From contig JAFXTU010000014.1 in NCBI GenBank assembly GCA_017535635.1, forward strand, positions 1 to 60,021: a stretch of 60,021 nt of DNA, given 5' to 3'. This document shows positions 16,858 through 26,084 of this stretch, piece by piece. Position 1 is the stretch's first letter. Every line of letters starts with the position of its first letter. The notes beneath the pieces are model-generated. The model ran no database searches. It was not told where the DNA came from and worked only from the letters and a program-made list of their open reading frames with translations. The translations under genes and the position numbers were made by a program. Origin of the DNA: Oscillospiraceae bacterium. GTDB taxonomy: Bacteria; Bacillota; Clostridia; Oscillospirales; Oscillospiraceae.

Positions 16858-18681
16858 ATGACCGTCTTCAACTTCATCTCCCTCTTCGGCGGACTGGCCC
16901 TCTTCCTCTACGGGATGCGGCTCATGTCCCGGGGCCTGGAGCAGGGCTCCTCCGGGGCGCTGAAATCCGCCATGGAAAAGCTCACCACCAGCCCCGTGGG
17001 GGCCTTCTTCCTGGGCCTCAGCGCCACAGCCATCATCCAGAGCTCCACGGCCACCATCGTCCTCACCTCCGGCCTGGTGGCGGCGGGGGTCATCACCCTC
17101 AGGCAGTCCCTGGGCATCATCCTGGGGGCCAACGTGGGCACCACCGTCACCGGGCAGATCATCCGCCTGCTGGACCTGAACGCCTCCGCAGCCGCCTGGC
17201 TGAACTTTTTTAAGCCCAACACTCTGGCCCCGCTGGCGGCGGTGGTGGGCATCCTCTTCATTATGGCCTTCCGCTTCCGCAATTCTCAGCGGGTGGGGAC
17301 CATCGTTATGGGCTTCGGCATCCTTTTCACCGGCCTTGTGAACATGACCGCGGCGGTGACCCCCCTGGCGGAGAGCGAGGCCTTCGGCAGGCTCTTCCTG
17401 ACCCTGGCGGACCGGCCGCTGCTGGGCTTCCTGGCGGGCATGGCGGCCTCCTTCTCCATCCAGAGCTCCAGCGCCACCGTGGGCATCCTTCAGGCCCTGT
17501 CCACCACGGGGGCCCTCAGCTTCGGCTCCATCTACAGCGTCCTCCTGGGCATCTATATGGGGGACTGTGCCACCACCGCCATCGTCTGCTCCGTGGGGGC
17601 CAGGGCCGACGCCAAGCGCACGGGCCTGGTGCACATCATCTTCAACATCTGCGCCGGGGTGCTGGTGCTGATCGGGGTCACGCTCCTGCGCCGCTTCGGG
17701 GCGCTGGACGCCCTCTGGAGCCGCCCCATCTCCTCCGGCGGCATCGCCAACACCCACACCGTTTTCAAGCTTACTACGGCGGCGCTGCTGCTGCCGGTGA
17801 CCCCCGCCTTTGAAAAGCTGAGCAGGAAGCTCATCCGGGACGACCGTCCCGGCAGCCTGGGGATGGACGTATCCCTCCACGCCCTGGACGAGACCCTCTT
17901 TGAAGCGCCGGAGCTGGCCCTCTCCGCCATCCGGCAGGTGGTGGGCCAGATCGCGGACCTGGCCACCGGGAACGTGTTCCGGGGCTTCGGGCTCCTGCGG
18001 AGCTACGAGCAGAAGGCGGCGGAGGCGATGGCGGCGGACGAGGACCGGATCGACACCCTGGTGGACCATGCCGAGGACTATATGGTGAGGCTCTCCCCCC
18101 ACCTGGAGCAGGGGCGGACCAGCGACCGGCTGAACTACTTCATCAAGTGCGCCGACGAATTCGAGCGCATCGGGGATCACGCGGTGAACCTCTCCGAAAG
18201 CGCCCAGGAGCTGCGGACCCGGGAGGCGGCCTTTTCCCCCGCCGCCATCATGGAGCTGGGCGTCCTGGAGGACGCCCTGACGGAGATCCTGGGCTACGCA
18301 CGCACCGCCTTTGAACAGCTGGACCACGCCGCCGCCTTTCGCATCGAGCCGGTGGAGGAGGTGGTGGACGAGCTGGTGGCCAAGCTCCGGAGCCGCCATC
18401 TCCTGCGCCTCCGGGCCGGGGAATGCAGCGTGACCGACGGTTACATCTTCCAGGACATTCTGGTGAACGCGGAGCGCATCTCCGACCAGTGCTCCAACCT
18501 GGGGGTCCACACTATCTCCCTGGTGGACGCCAAGGCGGCCGAGATGGAGCACGACTACATCCTCCATCTCCACCAGGGGGAGAACGAGGAGTACAACGCC
18601 CTCTACGCCTCCGCCAGGAGCCTCTATCTGGGGCGGCTGGCGGCCCTGGACCTGGGGATCGACGAGGACACAACGGAATAA
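16858..18681 (+). CDS. Na/Pi cotransporter family protein with C-terminal PhoU-like domain
   Basis: A 607-residue membrane protein. It carries the two inverted repeats of the NptA/PNaS family, each with the QSS signature (AIIQSSTATIV near 61-71 and FSIQSSSATVG near 199-209). A cytoplasmic helical PhoU-like region (about 345-600) follows. This fusion is common in Firmicutes and is expected to take up phosphate with sodium or to balance its export. AGGAGCTGCCC precedes the ATG. A MoaF-like gene follows after 30 nt, possibly in the same transcript. Confidence 0.88.
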   Translation: MTVFNFISLFGGLALFLYGMRLMSRGLEQGSSGALKSAMEKLTTSPVGAFFLGLSATAIIQSSTATIVLTSGLVAAGVITLRQSLGIILGANVGTTVTGQIIRLLDLNASAAAWLNFFKPNTLAPLAAVVGILFIMAFRFRNSQRVGTIVMGFGILFTGLVNMTAAVTPLAESEAFGRLFLTLADRPLLGFLAGMAASFSIQSSSATVGILQALSTTGALSFGSIYSVLLGIYMGDCATTAIVCSVGARADAKRTGLVHIIFNICAGVLVLIGVTLLRRFGALDALWSRPISSGGIANTHTVFKLTTAALLLPVTPAFEKLSRKLIRDDRPGSLGMDVSLHALDETLFEAPELALSAIRQVVGQIADLATGNVFRGFGLLRSYEQKAAEAMAADEDRIDTLVDHAEDYMVRLSPHLEQGRTSDRLNYFIKCADEFERIGDHAVNLSESAQELRTREAAFSPAAIMELGVLEDALTEILGYARTAFEQLDHAAAFRIEPVEEVVDELVAKLRSRHLLRLRAGECSVTDGYIFQDILVNAERISDQCSNLGVHTISLVDAKAAEMEHDYILHLHQGENEEYNALYASARSLYLGRLAALDLGIDEDTTE

Positions 18682-18711
18682 AAAGATCAATGGAATAAGG
18701 AGGAAGAGAGG

Positions 18712-19590
18712 ATGGCAGAGGAAAAAAGCGTCATGTCGGAAAACGGCCAGCCCACCTTTGAGGGCCTGAGCCAGTACTGCCCGCCCCGCTGCTTCGAGCT
18801 GGCGGGCCGGGAACTGAAGATCTGCATGGACAGCGGCTATGACTACACCCTTCGCTTCGACCGGGACACCGTTACCTGGGGCAGGGAAGGGGAGGAAGCG
18901 AGGACGGACGAATACGTCTGCCTCAAGGCGGAGGAACAGACCTATTTCGTCAACGCCGAGATCCCCGGCGTGGAGCCCCGGCTGGGCCTCACCCTGATCC
19001 TGGACGACGAAAACCGCCTGGTCACCGTCATTGAGGGGCGGCAGGGGATGAACCCCAAGTTCCCCTACCTGGTGGAGATCCACGCCCACTTCGGGGCCGT
19101 GCTCGTCCCCGGGGAAGCGCTGAACCCCAAGCGCCACGGCTACACCACCGACCTGGTGGGCCGGGCGGTGCTCTGGACCTATTCCCCCAGCTTCCGCATC
19201 ATCCACGTCTACCGCACGGAGCGGTACTACAACGTGGCCATGCCCGTCCCCACGGGAAAGCCCTCGGAAAAGGACCTGGCGGACGCGGCGGCCATGGCGG
19301 AGTCCTTCCGGGGCTATCTGGACGCCACGGAGCCCGCCCTCTACATCAAGATCAAGGAGGGCATCTACGTCTTCGCCTTCGCCGAGCAGAACCTGGAGAA
19401 GCGCACCGGACCCCTGACGAGAGGCAACAGCCTGGCCTTCCTCATGAACTTCCACCGCATGTACGACGTGGGCCGCTCCTTCGGCACCAATGCCCAGCAG
19501 CAGCCGGAAAACTACTGCTTCGGGGCCTACGGCGCGGAGGTCCCCTTCCCGGAGGAGTACAAAAACTTCCAAAGCGGCTATTATGTGTGA
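18712..19590 (+). CDS. MoaF-like protein
   Basis: A 292-residue soluble protein. It resembles the MoaF family (beta-barrel, lipocalin-like), with two similar halves: YDYTLRFDRDTVTWG near 43-57, and the central GRAVLWTYSPSFRIIHVYRTERYYNV near 155-180. MoaF was named for molybdenum cofactor clusters, but its biochemical role is not established and no moa genes are nearby. AAGGAGG precedes the ATG. It ends just before a strong hairpin. Confidence 0.65.
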   Translation: MAEEKSVMSENGQPTFEGLSQYCPPRCFELAGRELKICMDSGYDYTLRFDRDTVTWGREGEEARTDEYVCLKAEEQTYFVNAEIPGVEPRLGLTLILDDENRLVTVIEGRQGMNPKFPYLVEIHAHFGAVLVPGEALNPKRHGYTTDLVGRAVLWTYSPSFRIIHVYRTERYYNVAMPVPTGKPSEKDLADAAAMAESFRGYLDATEPALYIKIKEGIYVFAFAEQNLEKRTGPLTRGNSLAFLMNFHRMYDVGRSFGTNAQQQPENYCFGAYGAEVPFPEEYKNFQSGYYV

Positions 19591-19613
19591 GTGAGTTTCT
19601 TTCATAAAGCAGC

Positions 19614-19641
19614 AGACCGGCGGCCCTCGGGCCGCCGGTCT
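19614..19641. terminator. Hairpin between the MoaF-like and BlaR1-like genes
   Basis: Perfect 13-bp inverted repeat (19614-19626 and 19629-19641) between convergent genes. No U-run. Confidence 0.6.
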
Positions 19642-19663
19642 AACTGCATGGAGGGTATTCTCT

Positions 19664-22600
19664 TTACGGTCCGATCCATTCGATCTCGTCCGGGAGCCAG
19701 CAGCCCGGCTCCACGGCCTCCGGATTCGGGAAGCCCGCCCGAACGTAGGCGCCCCCCTCGGCAGGAAGGTAGACGTCATACTGGAGCGTATTCGGCCGGA
19801 AGTAGAGTTCCGCGCCCCAGCGAAGGAGGGGGTAGCCCTGCTCCAGCGCGACCTCCCGGGCGGTGGCGATGAGAAGGATCCGCTCTCCCGGGGGCTCGTC
19901 GTCGGGCGTTCCGGGCTGCAGCTTCCGGCGCTGGACCCACAGCTCCATCCCGCCGGAGACGCCCACCCGGGCCCAATCCCCCTCCACCTCCAGGACGGCG
20001 CAGGGCAGGTCATAGGCATGGGAAGCGGTGTATTCCTCCTTCGCCCGGTCCTCCACTCCGTCGGGCTCGTAGTCGCTGAAGTCCAGGGGGTAGTAGGTGG
20101 TCCCCGCCGGGATGTAGACCGGGGCCAGGGTCTCCCCATAGAGCATTTCCGTCCAGGGGATCACCTGCTCTCCCCGGACCCAGCCGTCCCGGCCCTCCGG
20201 GGCCTTGAAGGCCTCCCGGTGGACCTTGAACCAGATCTCCCCCTCCGGCGTGCGCTCCTCCTCCAGGACGGTGAGGCGCTCCCCGGCCCCGATCACGCCC
20301 CTGGGAACCAGGCGGTCCTCCTCCATATCGCAGAATTCCGCCTCCGCCGGGGTGAAGACCCACTTCACCTCCGGGGTCATATTCGTATTCCGCCCCCTGG
20401 GGACAGGCCCATCCACCTCGATGGCATTGGGATCGTAATACGCGTTCCAGTGGGAGAGGATCTTCCAATCCTCCCCGCTCACGCGCAGGGTGAGGCTGGT
20501 ATAGCCGTTCCAGAGGCGCACCGTGTCCCCCTGCGCCTCCCCCCAGCCGGGGATGAAGACGCCGGGGCCGAAGTCGCTGGTGATGGAGTAGAAGCAGTCC
20601 GTCTCCGGGAGATAGCGGAACTGGGTCCGGTAGTCGGTGCGAAGGTCACTGAGGCCGATGCCGAAGTATTCCTGCAGGCGGGCCTCCACCGTCTCCGCCC
20701 GGATGCGCCGGAGGGGATGGGGCAGGTCCTCCACGTGGCTCCAGCGTCTTCCCATCACCTTGCCCGCCGCCAGCAGGAGCTGGTACTCCTCCTCCGTGGC
20801 GTCCCCGTCGTAGTCGTCGTAGTATTTCAGAAAGGCGTGCAGGTCCAGGTCGGCGGGCTCCCGGTAGAAGGAGGTGAAGCAGCAGCCCACCAGGTTATAG
20901 GTGGAATTCCCGTTCTCGTCGAACATGGTCCAGCCCCCGTCCTTCGTCCGGGGGAAGGTGGAAAGGGCGTCGGTCCACTTTGCCAGCTCGCCCTCGTCGA
21001 TCAGGGTCCAGCCCTCCTCCACCGGGTAATGGGGGAGGGGCGTGGGCTCCGGCTCCGGAGAGGAGGGCGTGGCGGCGGGCAGCTCCCGCCCCTTGGCCAG
21101 GATCAGGGTCCGGGGGTCGCCGGTGCGCTCAAAGTAAGCGACGATCTTCCGGCTTTCGTTCCCTTCGGTGGGAACTTCCCTCTGCCAGTACCAGAGGCGT
21201 TCCGGGATCCGTGCGTCTCCTCCGGAGGGGGTGAACATACTTTCCTCCCGGGCTCCCCAAACGGTTTCCAGCTCCGCGGCCAGGGCCGGCCGGTCAAAGC
21301 GGAGGATGGGGAGGGGCCCCGCCTCCTCCTGGAAGCTGAGGCTGACGGTGTCCAGGCTCCCGCCGTCCTCCCCGAATTCATAGACCGCCCTGGCCCGGAA
21401 GCCGAAGAGGGAGGCCCCGTCCAGGGTCAGGGTGTTCCCCTCCGCCTTCGCCTCCGGCAGGAGGGCTTTGGCTTCCTCCAGGCTCATGTCCCAGCTCACC
21501 GGCCCCAGGGTCAGCTCTGGCCCCGGCGCAAGCTCCAGCTCCGGCTCCCCCAGCTCCGTGAGGGCCAGGATCGCCTCCAGCCGGGAAGCGTCCACCCGGC
21601 CGTCCCCGTCCACGGGGCAGCCGAACCACTTGCCCTCTTTTTGGTCGACGTAGAGGCAGAGCCAGCTGTTTCCCAGGTAGATCTCCCAGGTCTTTCCGGC
21701 GCTGACCCAGCGGAATTTGCCGGGGAAGAGGGCGGAGTAGTCCAGGCCGATGTTGTCCGTGATTCCCCGGAGGGCCCAGTCCCCCTGAGTGAAGAGCTCG
21801 GCAAGCTTCTCTTTCAGGGCTTCCCCATCCTTCACGGGCCAGACGCCCCGGGTCCCGGCACGGACCTCCGTCCAGGGCTCGGTGAAAAAGCTCCGCTCCG
21901 GCCAGACCTCCGGCCCCTCCCGGGACCCCAGTTCCGGGGCGGCCTTTTTCGGCCCCAGGACCAGCAGGAGCACCACCACCGTGAGGAGGGCCAGCACCAA
22001 ACCCAGCACCCAGCGCCGGGGCCTTGTCCAGCGGAGGACGCCCCGGATGCGGTTTTTCACGTTCCCCTCCCCGAAGCCCAGGGGCGTGGCGGTGAAGAGG
22101 GGGCGTCCCGCGCTGAGCTCCAGCAGGAGCCGGGAGTAATTCTTCTTCTCCCCCTCGCCCAGGGAGACCAGCACCGCCTCGTCGCAGGCCAGCTCCAGGT
22201 CCCCCACCGCCAGGCGGAAGGCCAGCCAGCAGAGGGGGTTGAACCAGTGGAGGCCCAGACACAGCCAGCCCAGGAGCTTCCACACCGGGTCCAGCCGCCC
22301 CAGGTGGGCCCGCTCGTGGAGAAGGACGCTCCGCCGCGCTTCCTTCCGGAGGCCCCAGGGGAGGTAGATCCTCGGGCGCAGGATGCCCAGGACGAAGGGG
22401 GAGGCGAGCCCCTCCGCCTCATATACGTTTCCCTCCAGCCGTACCGCCTCCCGCAGCCTCAGCCGCAGGCGCAGGACCTGTATAAGCCCCCAGAGGAGAA
22501 AGACCCCAGCTCCCGCGAGCCAGACCCAGCTCAGCACCGGCAGCCAGGCTTTCCCCGGCATTTTCGCTCCGGCGCTTCCCGCCGGGGCCGCGCCGGGGAC

Positions 22601-22975
22601 CTCTCCCGCCGCCGGGGCGGAGGAAATCGAAGGAGCGACCGGCGCTTCCGGGGCGGAAAGCTCGATTTGCGTTCCCTTTCCCAGGGCGGGAGCGGGTTCG
22701 TATTCCTCCATCCACGTCGGGGGCGAGACGGCCTCCCCGCCGGATCGCCCTTCCCAGGCGGCCTCCAGCGCGCCGCTCTCCAGCCGCGCCGGGACCACCG
22801 AGGTCCGGGACTCCAGCGTCACTGGGCAGAGGAGCCGGAAGAGCACCGGCAGCCAGAGGAGGCAGACCCACTTTCTCGGCGCTCTGCGCAGGGGGAGCCG
22901 CAGGAGCAGCACCGCCCCCAGCACCAGGGACCCGGTGAGGCTCATGCTCAGAAGCCGCAGAAATACCGCTGTCAC
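19664..22975 (-). CDS. BlaR1/MecR1-like M56 metalloprotease receptor with a large sensor region
   Basis: A 1103-residue membrane protein. N-terminal helices (about 5-50, 145-170) surround an M56 zinc-protease domain with HERAH at 220-224 and ELACDE near 261-266. A further helix near 325-345 leads to an outer region of about 750 residues. Two SH3-like segments lie close to the C-terminus (VIGAGERLTVLEEE... and DLPCAVLEVEGDWARV...). There is no penicillin-binding sensor motif that I can see, so the signal is probably not a beta-lactam. It starts 2 nt after blaI. In known systems, ligand binding activates the protease and leads to repressor cleavage. Confidence 0.8.
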   Translation of the reverse strand: MTAVFLRLLSMSLTGSLVLGAVLLLRLPLRRAPRKWVCLLWLPVLFRLLCPVTLESRTSVVPARLESGALEAAWEGRSGGEAVSPPTWMEEYEPAPALGKGTQIELSAPEAPVAPSISSAPAAGEVPGAAPAGSAGAKMPGKAWLPVLSWVWLAGAGVFLLWGLIQVLRLRLRLREAVRLEGNVYEAEGLASPFVLGILRPRIYLPWGLRKEARRSVLLHERAHLGRLDPVWKLLGWLCLGLHWFNPLCWLAFRLAVGDLELACDEAVLVSLGEGEKKNYSRLLLELSAGRPLFTATPLGFGEGNVKNRIRGVLRWTRPRRWVLGLVLALLTVVVLLLVLGPKKAAPELGSREGPEVWPERSFFTEPWTEVRAGTRGVWPVKDGEALKEKLAELFTQGDWALRGITDNIGLDYSALFPGKFRWVSAGKTWEIYLGNSWLCLYVDQKEGKWFGCPVDGDGRVDASRLEAILALTELGEPELELAPGPELTLGPVSWDMSLEEAKALLPEAKAEGNTLTLDGASLFGFRARAVYEFGEDGGSLDTVSLSFQEEAGPLPILRFDRPALAAELETVWGAREESMFTPSGGDARIPERLWYWQREVPTEGNESRKIVAYFERTGDPRTLILAKGRELPAATPSSPEPEPTPLPHYPVEEGWTLIDEGELAKWTDALSTFPRTKDGGWTMFDENGNSTYNLVGCCFTSFYREPADLDLHAFLKYYDDYDGDATEEEYQLLLAAGKVMGRRWSHVEDLPHPLRRIRAETVEARLQEYFGIGLSDLRTDYRTQFRYLPETDCFYSITSDFGPGVFIPGWGEAQGDTVRLWNGYTSLTLRVSGEDWKILSHWNAYYDPNAIEVDGPVPRGRNTNMTPEVKWVFTPAEAEFCDMEEDRLVPRGVIGAGERLTVLEEERTPEGEIWFKVHREAFKAPEGRDGWVRGEQVIPWTEMLYGETLAPVYIPAGTTYYPLDFSDYEPDGVEDRAKEEYTASHAYDLPCAVLEVEGDWARVGVSGGMELWVQRRKLQPGTPDDEPPGERILLIATAREVALEQGYPLLRWGAELYFRPNTLQYDVYLPAEGGAYVRAGFPNPEAVEPGCWLPDEIEWIGP

Positions 22976-22977
22976 GC

Positions 22978-23337
22978 CTATCCCTCCTTTGCTTCGTCGA
23001 TGAGCCTCTGCAGCTCCCGCACTTCCTTTTCCGTCAGCTTCCGCCCGGCGGTGAAGGCCGCCAGAAAGGCGGGGAGGGAGCCGCCGAAGGTCTCAGAGAC
23101 GAACTGCGTAGACTGCCGGGCGGCGTACTCCTCCCGGCTCAGCAGGGCCGTCACGACCCCGCCCTCGTTTTGGATGAGGCCCTTGTCGCAGAGCCTTCTC
23201 AGCACCGTGTAGGCCGTGGATTTCTTCCAGCCCAGCCTTTCCGCCGCCAGCCTCGCCAGCTCCCCGGAGGGGAGGGTCCCCCGTTCCCATACGATCTCGG
23301 CGAATTTCGTCTCCGCCGCGCCAAGCCGATCCTCCAT
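22978..23337 (-). CDS. BlaI/MecI-family repressor
   Basis: A 119-residue winged-helix repressor: AETKFAEIVWERGTLPSGELA, then KKSTAYTVLRRLCDKGLI as recognition region (about 35-55), then a C-terminal dimerisation half. The ATG at 23337 is used because GGGAGG is 9 nt upstream; the in-frame GTG 9 nt earlier is too close to it. BlaI binds dyads containing TACA/TGTA, and two such sites cover its own promoter. It is co-transcribed with the M56 receptor gene. Confidence 0.88.
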   Translation of the reverse strand: MEDRLGAAETKFAEIVWERGTLPSGELARLAAERLGWKKSTAYTVLRRLCDKGLIQNEGGVVTALLSREEYAARQSTQFVSETFGGSLPAFLAAFTAGRKLTEKEVRELQRLIDEAKEG

Positions 23338-23360
23338 CGTCCGCACCTCCCAGGCTTTGG

Positions 23361-23394
23361 TCTACTCTATGTAGACCATTCTACAAAGAGTAGA
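23361..23394. promoter_or_regulatory. Tandem BlaI-type operators
   Basis: Two 15-bp dyads of the form TCTAC-N-GTAGA lie at 23361-23375 and 23380-23394, 19 bp apart centre to centre. They cover the -10 box and spacer of the blaI promoter. Confidence 0.8.
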
Positions 23395-23406
23395 CCGGCT
23401 TGTCAA
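23378..23406 (-). promoter_or_regulatory. Promoter of the blaI-like/M56 operon
   Basis: On the minus strand, TTGACA (23401-23406), 17 bp and TAGAAT (23378-23383), overlapped by both operator dyads. Confidence 0.8.
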
Positions 23407-23448
23407 GAGGAAAAAGCGGGAAAAGAAGCGAGCGCGACGCAAAGCGAA

Positions 23449-23485
23449 AGCACCGGCCGGGCCGGAGAGGGCCTCGACCGGTGCT
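23449..23485 (-). terminator. Terminator of the mnmA-desulfurase operon
   Basis: An 8-bp outer stem (23449-23456 and 23478-23485) with an inner GGCC stem follows the stop of the 55-residue gene by about 10 nt. TTTCGCTTT follows on the minus strand. Confidence 0.55.
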
Positions 23486-23495
23486 GTTCTGCGCT

Positions 23496-23663
23496 CTAGT
23501 GTTCGTCGTACCGTTCCAGGAAGGAGTGCTCCTCGTCCCGGCTCTTGTAGCCGGGAAAGGTGTCCAGGTTCACGGCGTGGATGAAGGGGGTCCACAGGGT
23601 CTTGCGAAAGCGCTTGAAAATGCTCTGTTCGACCTTCTCATAGGGTTCCGGTTCCCGCTTCAT
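23496..23663 (-). CDS. 55-residue protein, possibly a TtcA-like N-terminal remnant
   Basis: Its ATG overlaps the TGA of the cysteine desulfurase gene (ATGA), indicating translation. Residues 7-32 (PYEKVEQSIFKRFR then KTLWTPFIHAV) resemble, from memory, the N-terminus of clostridial TtcA-like tRNA-thiolating proteins, but the PP-loop domain that should follow is absent and the protein ends after an unrelated charged tail. It may be a truncated gene or a genuine small partner protein. TAG stop. Confidence 0.5.
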   Translation of the reverse strand: MKREPEPYEKVEQSIFKRFRKTLWTPFIHAVNLDTFPGYKSRDEEHSFLERYDEH

Positions 23664-24781
23664 CCCGCCAGCTCCCTTCGGCATTTTTCAAAAACGGTCA
23701 AAAACTCCCGAAGCTCCGCCTCCGTGGTCCGGTGGCTCAGGCTGATCCGCCAGGAGGACAGGGCGTTTTTCCGGTCCCGGCTCACGGCGTAGACCGCCCG
23801 GGAGGGGGTCCCGTCGGTGGAGCAGGCGGATTTCACGGAGACGCAGACTCCCTCCTCTGCCAGGGCCTGCTGGAACCTGGTCCCCCGGACCCCGGCCACG
23901 CTCAGGTTCAGGATGTGGGGCACCGCCCCCTCCGGGCTGTTGATGCGCACGCCGGGCGTTCCCGCCAGGGCGGAGCGCAGGGTCTCGTTCAGGCCCTTTA
24001 CATAGTCATATCGCTCCCCCAGGGGAGGGAGGGCCAGGCTGAGGGCTGTGTCCAGCGCCGCCGCCAGGGCCAGGGTTGGGGTCCCGCTCCGGTAGAGGGA
24101 GGAACCGCTGCCCCCGTGGACCAGGGGCTCCAGAGGCGCATCTCCCCGCCTGACTAAAAGTCCGGAGCCGTTGAGACCGTAAAATTTGTGGGCCGAGAGG
24201 CTCACGGTGTCGATCCCCTCCGGGGAGAAGGGGAGCTTGCCGATGGCCTGGGTGGCGTCCACGTGGAGGCGGCAGTTGGGATAGCCGTTTAGCAGCTCCG
24301 CTATTTCCCGTATGGGCTGGGGGACCCCCAGCTCGCTGTCCACCGCGCTGACGGCCACCAGGATGGTGTCCTGCCGCAGGAGGGAGCGCAGGTCCTCCAG
24401 GTCGAGCTTCCCGTCCCGCCAGATCTTTACAAGCTCGATCTCATAGCCCTGCTCCTGGAGCAAGGTCAGGGGCGCGCTGACGGAGGGGTGCTCCAGGGCC
24501 GTGGTGAGAATGTGCTTCCCCCGGTGCCGCAGGGCTCGGGCGATGCCCTTGACGGCGGTGTTATTGGCCTCGCTGGCGCCGGAGGTGTAGATGATCTCCC
24601 CGGCCTCCACGCCCAGGGCGGCGGCGATGGAGTCCGTGATCTCCGCCAGTTTTTCCCTGGCGGCGGCCCCGGCGGGATGCAGGGCGTTGGGGTTCCCGAT
24701 GTAGTCCCGCTCGGTGCGGAGAAAGGCTTCCAATACTTCCTCCTCCGCCGGGGTGTTGGCCGAATAGTCCAGATAGATCAT
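23660..24781 (-). CDS. Cysteine desulfurase, IscS/NifS type
   Basis: A 373-residue group I-like PLP cysteine desulfurase. PLP lysine K199 lies in SLSAHKFYG, and the catalytic cysteine C320 in SVKSACSTDGTPS sits on the long mobile loop. Its ATG overlaps the mnmA stop (ATGA). With mnmA directly upstream, the likely job is to supply persulfide sulfur for 2-thiouridine in tRNA; supply for other pathways is possible. It is distinct from the SufS enzyme encoded at 6.7-8.0 kb. Confidence 0.9.
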   Translation of the reverse strand: MIYLDYSANTPAEEEVLEAFLRTERDYIGNPNALHPAGAAAREKLAEITDSIAAALGVEAGEIIYTSGASEANNTAVKGIARALRHRGKHILTTALEHPSVSAPLTLLQEQGYEIELVKIWRDGKLDLEDLRSLLRQDTILVAVSAVDSELGVPQPIREIAELLNGYPNCRLHVDATQAIGKLPFSPEGIDTVSLSAHKFYGLNGSGLLVRRGDAPLEPLVHGGSGSSLYRSGTPTLALAAALDTALSLALPPLGERYDYVKGLNETLRSALAGTPGVRINSPEGAVPHILNLSVAGVRGTRFQQALAEEGVCVSVKSACSTDGTPSRAVYAVSRDRKNALSSWRISLSHRTTEAELREFLTVFEKCRRELAG

Positions 24782-25911
24782 GTCATGGGTCCCTCCCAGG
24801 TCTCAGGCGTCTCCTCTCCGTTCCCCACCCGGCAGATGGTCCCGCCCCCCACCACCGTGTCCCCCCGATAGAAGACCACGGCCTGGCCGGGGGTCAGGCC
24901 CCGCTGGGGGGCGTCGAAGCGGACCCGGACCCGGTCCTTCCCCAGGGGGAGGAGGGCGGCGTCCTGCTCCGGCTTCCGGTAGCGGGTCATGGCCTTCACC
25001 CGCAGGGGGGCTTCCAGGCCGGGAATGGCGATCCAGTTCAGCTCCTCCGCCTCCAGGGTATCGGAATACAGCAGGCGCTCCGGCCCCACGGACACCGTGT
25101 TCCGGGCCATGTCCTTGCGGAAAACGTAGACCGGGGCCCCCAGGCTGAGGCCCAGTCCCTTCCGTTGCCCCAGGGTGTAGGCCGCCGCGCCCCGGTGCCG
25201 CCCGAGCACCCGGCCTGCCTCGTCCAGGAAGTCCCCCGGCGGCAGGGGCGCGCCCCGGTATTTCTCCAGAAAAGCGGGGTAGTCCCCGTCGGGGACGAAG
25301 CAGATGTCCTGGCTGTCCTTCTTCCGGGCGTTGGGGAAGCCCAGGCCTTCCGCGATGGCCCGGACCTCCGCTTTTGGAAGTCCCCCCAGGGGGAAGCGGA
25401 CCCGGCTGAGCTGCTCCTGACTGAGCATATAGAGCACATAGCTCTGGTCCTTTCCGGGGTCCAGGGCCTTTTTCAGGAGATATCGGCCGGAGGCCGGGTC
25501 CCGTTCCACCCGGGCGTAGTGCCCGGTGACGACATAGGACAGGCCCTTTTCCTCCGCCGTGCGGAAGAGCCGGTCAAATTTCAGATACCGGTTGCAGTCC
25601 AGGCAGGGATTGGGGGTGCCCCCCTCCTGGTAGACCCGGAGGAACTTGTCCATGACCATCTCCCGGAATTCCGCAGTGAAGTCCAGCACCTCGAAGGGGA
25701 TGTCCAGCCGAAAGGCCACCTCGGCGGCGTCCTCCAGGTCCCGCTGGGAGCAGCAGGTCTTGTAGGGGTTCCTTCCGATGTCCTCGCTGTGGAACAGGCG
25801 CATGGAAGCCCCCTCCGTCCGGAAGCCCTCCCGCAGGGTGAGGTACGCGGCCACGGAGCTGTCCACGCCGCCGCTCATGGCAATGAGGGCGCTCTTTTCC
25901 AGGGTATTCAA
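24778..25911 (-). CDS. mnmA: tRNA 2-thiouridylase MnmA
   Basis: About 377 residues. The PP-loop SGGVDSS is at 13-19, the first catalytic cysteine is in NPCLDCN (C103), and the second is in SQDICFVPDGDY near 202. It activates U34 of Lys, Glu and Gln tRNAs with ATP and inserts sulfur. I chose the TTG at 25911 because GGAGGAAG lies 6 nt upstream and the SALIAMSGG strand then starts near the N-terminus; an ATG at 25938 with a weaker site is the alternative. First gene of the mnmA-desulfurase-small-protein operon. Confidence 0.88.
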   Translation of the reverse strand: MNTLEKSALIAMSGGVDSSVAAYLTLREGFRTEGASMRLFHSEDIGRNPYKTCCSQRDLEDAAEVAFRLDIPFEVLDFTAEFREMVMDKFLRVYQEGGTPNPCLDCNRYLKFDRLFRTAEEKGLSYVVTGHYARVERDPASGRYLLKKALDPGKDQSYVLYMLSQEQLSRVRFPLGGLPKAEVRAIAEGLGFPNARKKDSQDICFVPDGDYPAFLEKYRGAPLPPGDFLDEAGRVLGRHRGAAAYTLGQRKGLGLSLGAPVYVFRKDMARNTVSVGPERLLYSDTLEAEELNWIAIPGLEAPLRVKAMTRYRKPEQDAALLPLGKDRVRVRFDAPQRGLTPGQAVVFYRGDTVVGGGTICRVGNGEETPETWEGPMT

Positions 25912-26027
25912 TGCTTCTTCCTCCAATGCGCCGTCCATAGGTGTCCCCGCGGAAGAGATCGACCCGGCGGGGCGCTTCACAGGATAATACATATAAGCAT
26001 AGTAGGCAGGTGGGATGTGCAAGCTGT

Positions 26028-26056
26028 ATTATGGAGACCCCGCCGCGAAATGTCAA
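26028..26056 (-). promoter_or_regulatory. mnmA operon promoter
   Basis: On the minus strand, TTGACA (26051-26056), 17 bp and CATAAT (26028-26033). It leaves an untranslated leader of about 110 nt before the TTG start. Confidence 0.65.
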
Positions 26057-26084
26057 CCACAAATTGAAGGGGCAAGCAAACACG

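Noticed and set aside
16792..20139. Minus-strand open frame of 1115 codons opposite the Na/Pi transporter and MoaF-like genes
   Set aside because: It crosses a terminator and a promoter, and its product is repetitive and unlike any family.
19664..22975. Beta-lactamase resistance locus
   Set aside because: The receptor/repressor pair alone is present; no beta-lactamase or PBP2a gene and no penicillin-sensor motif were seen.
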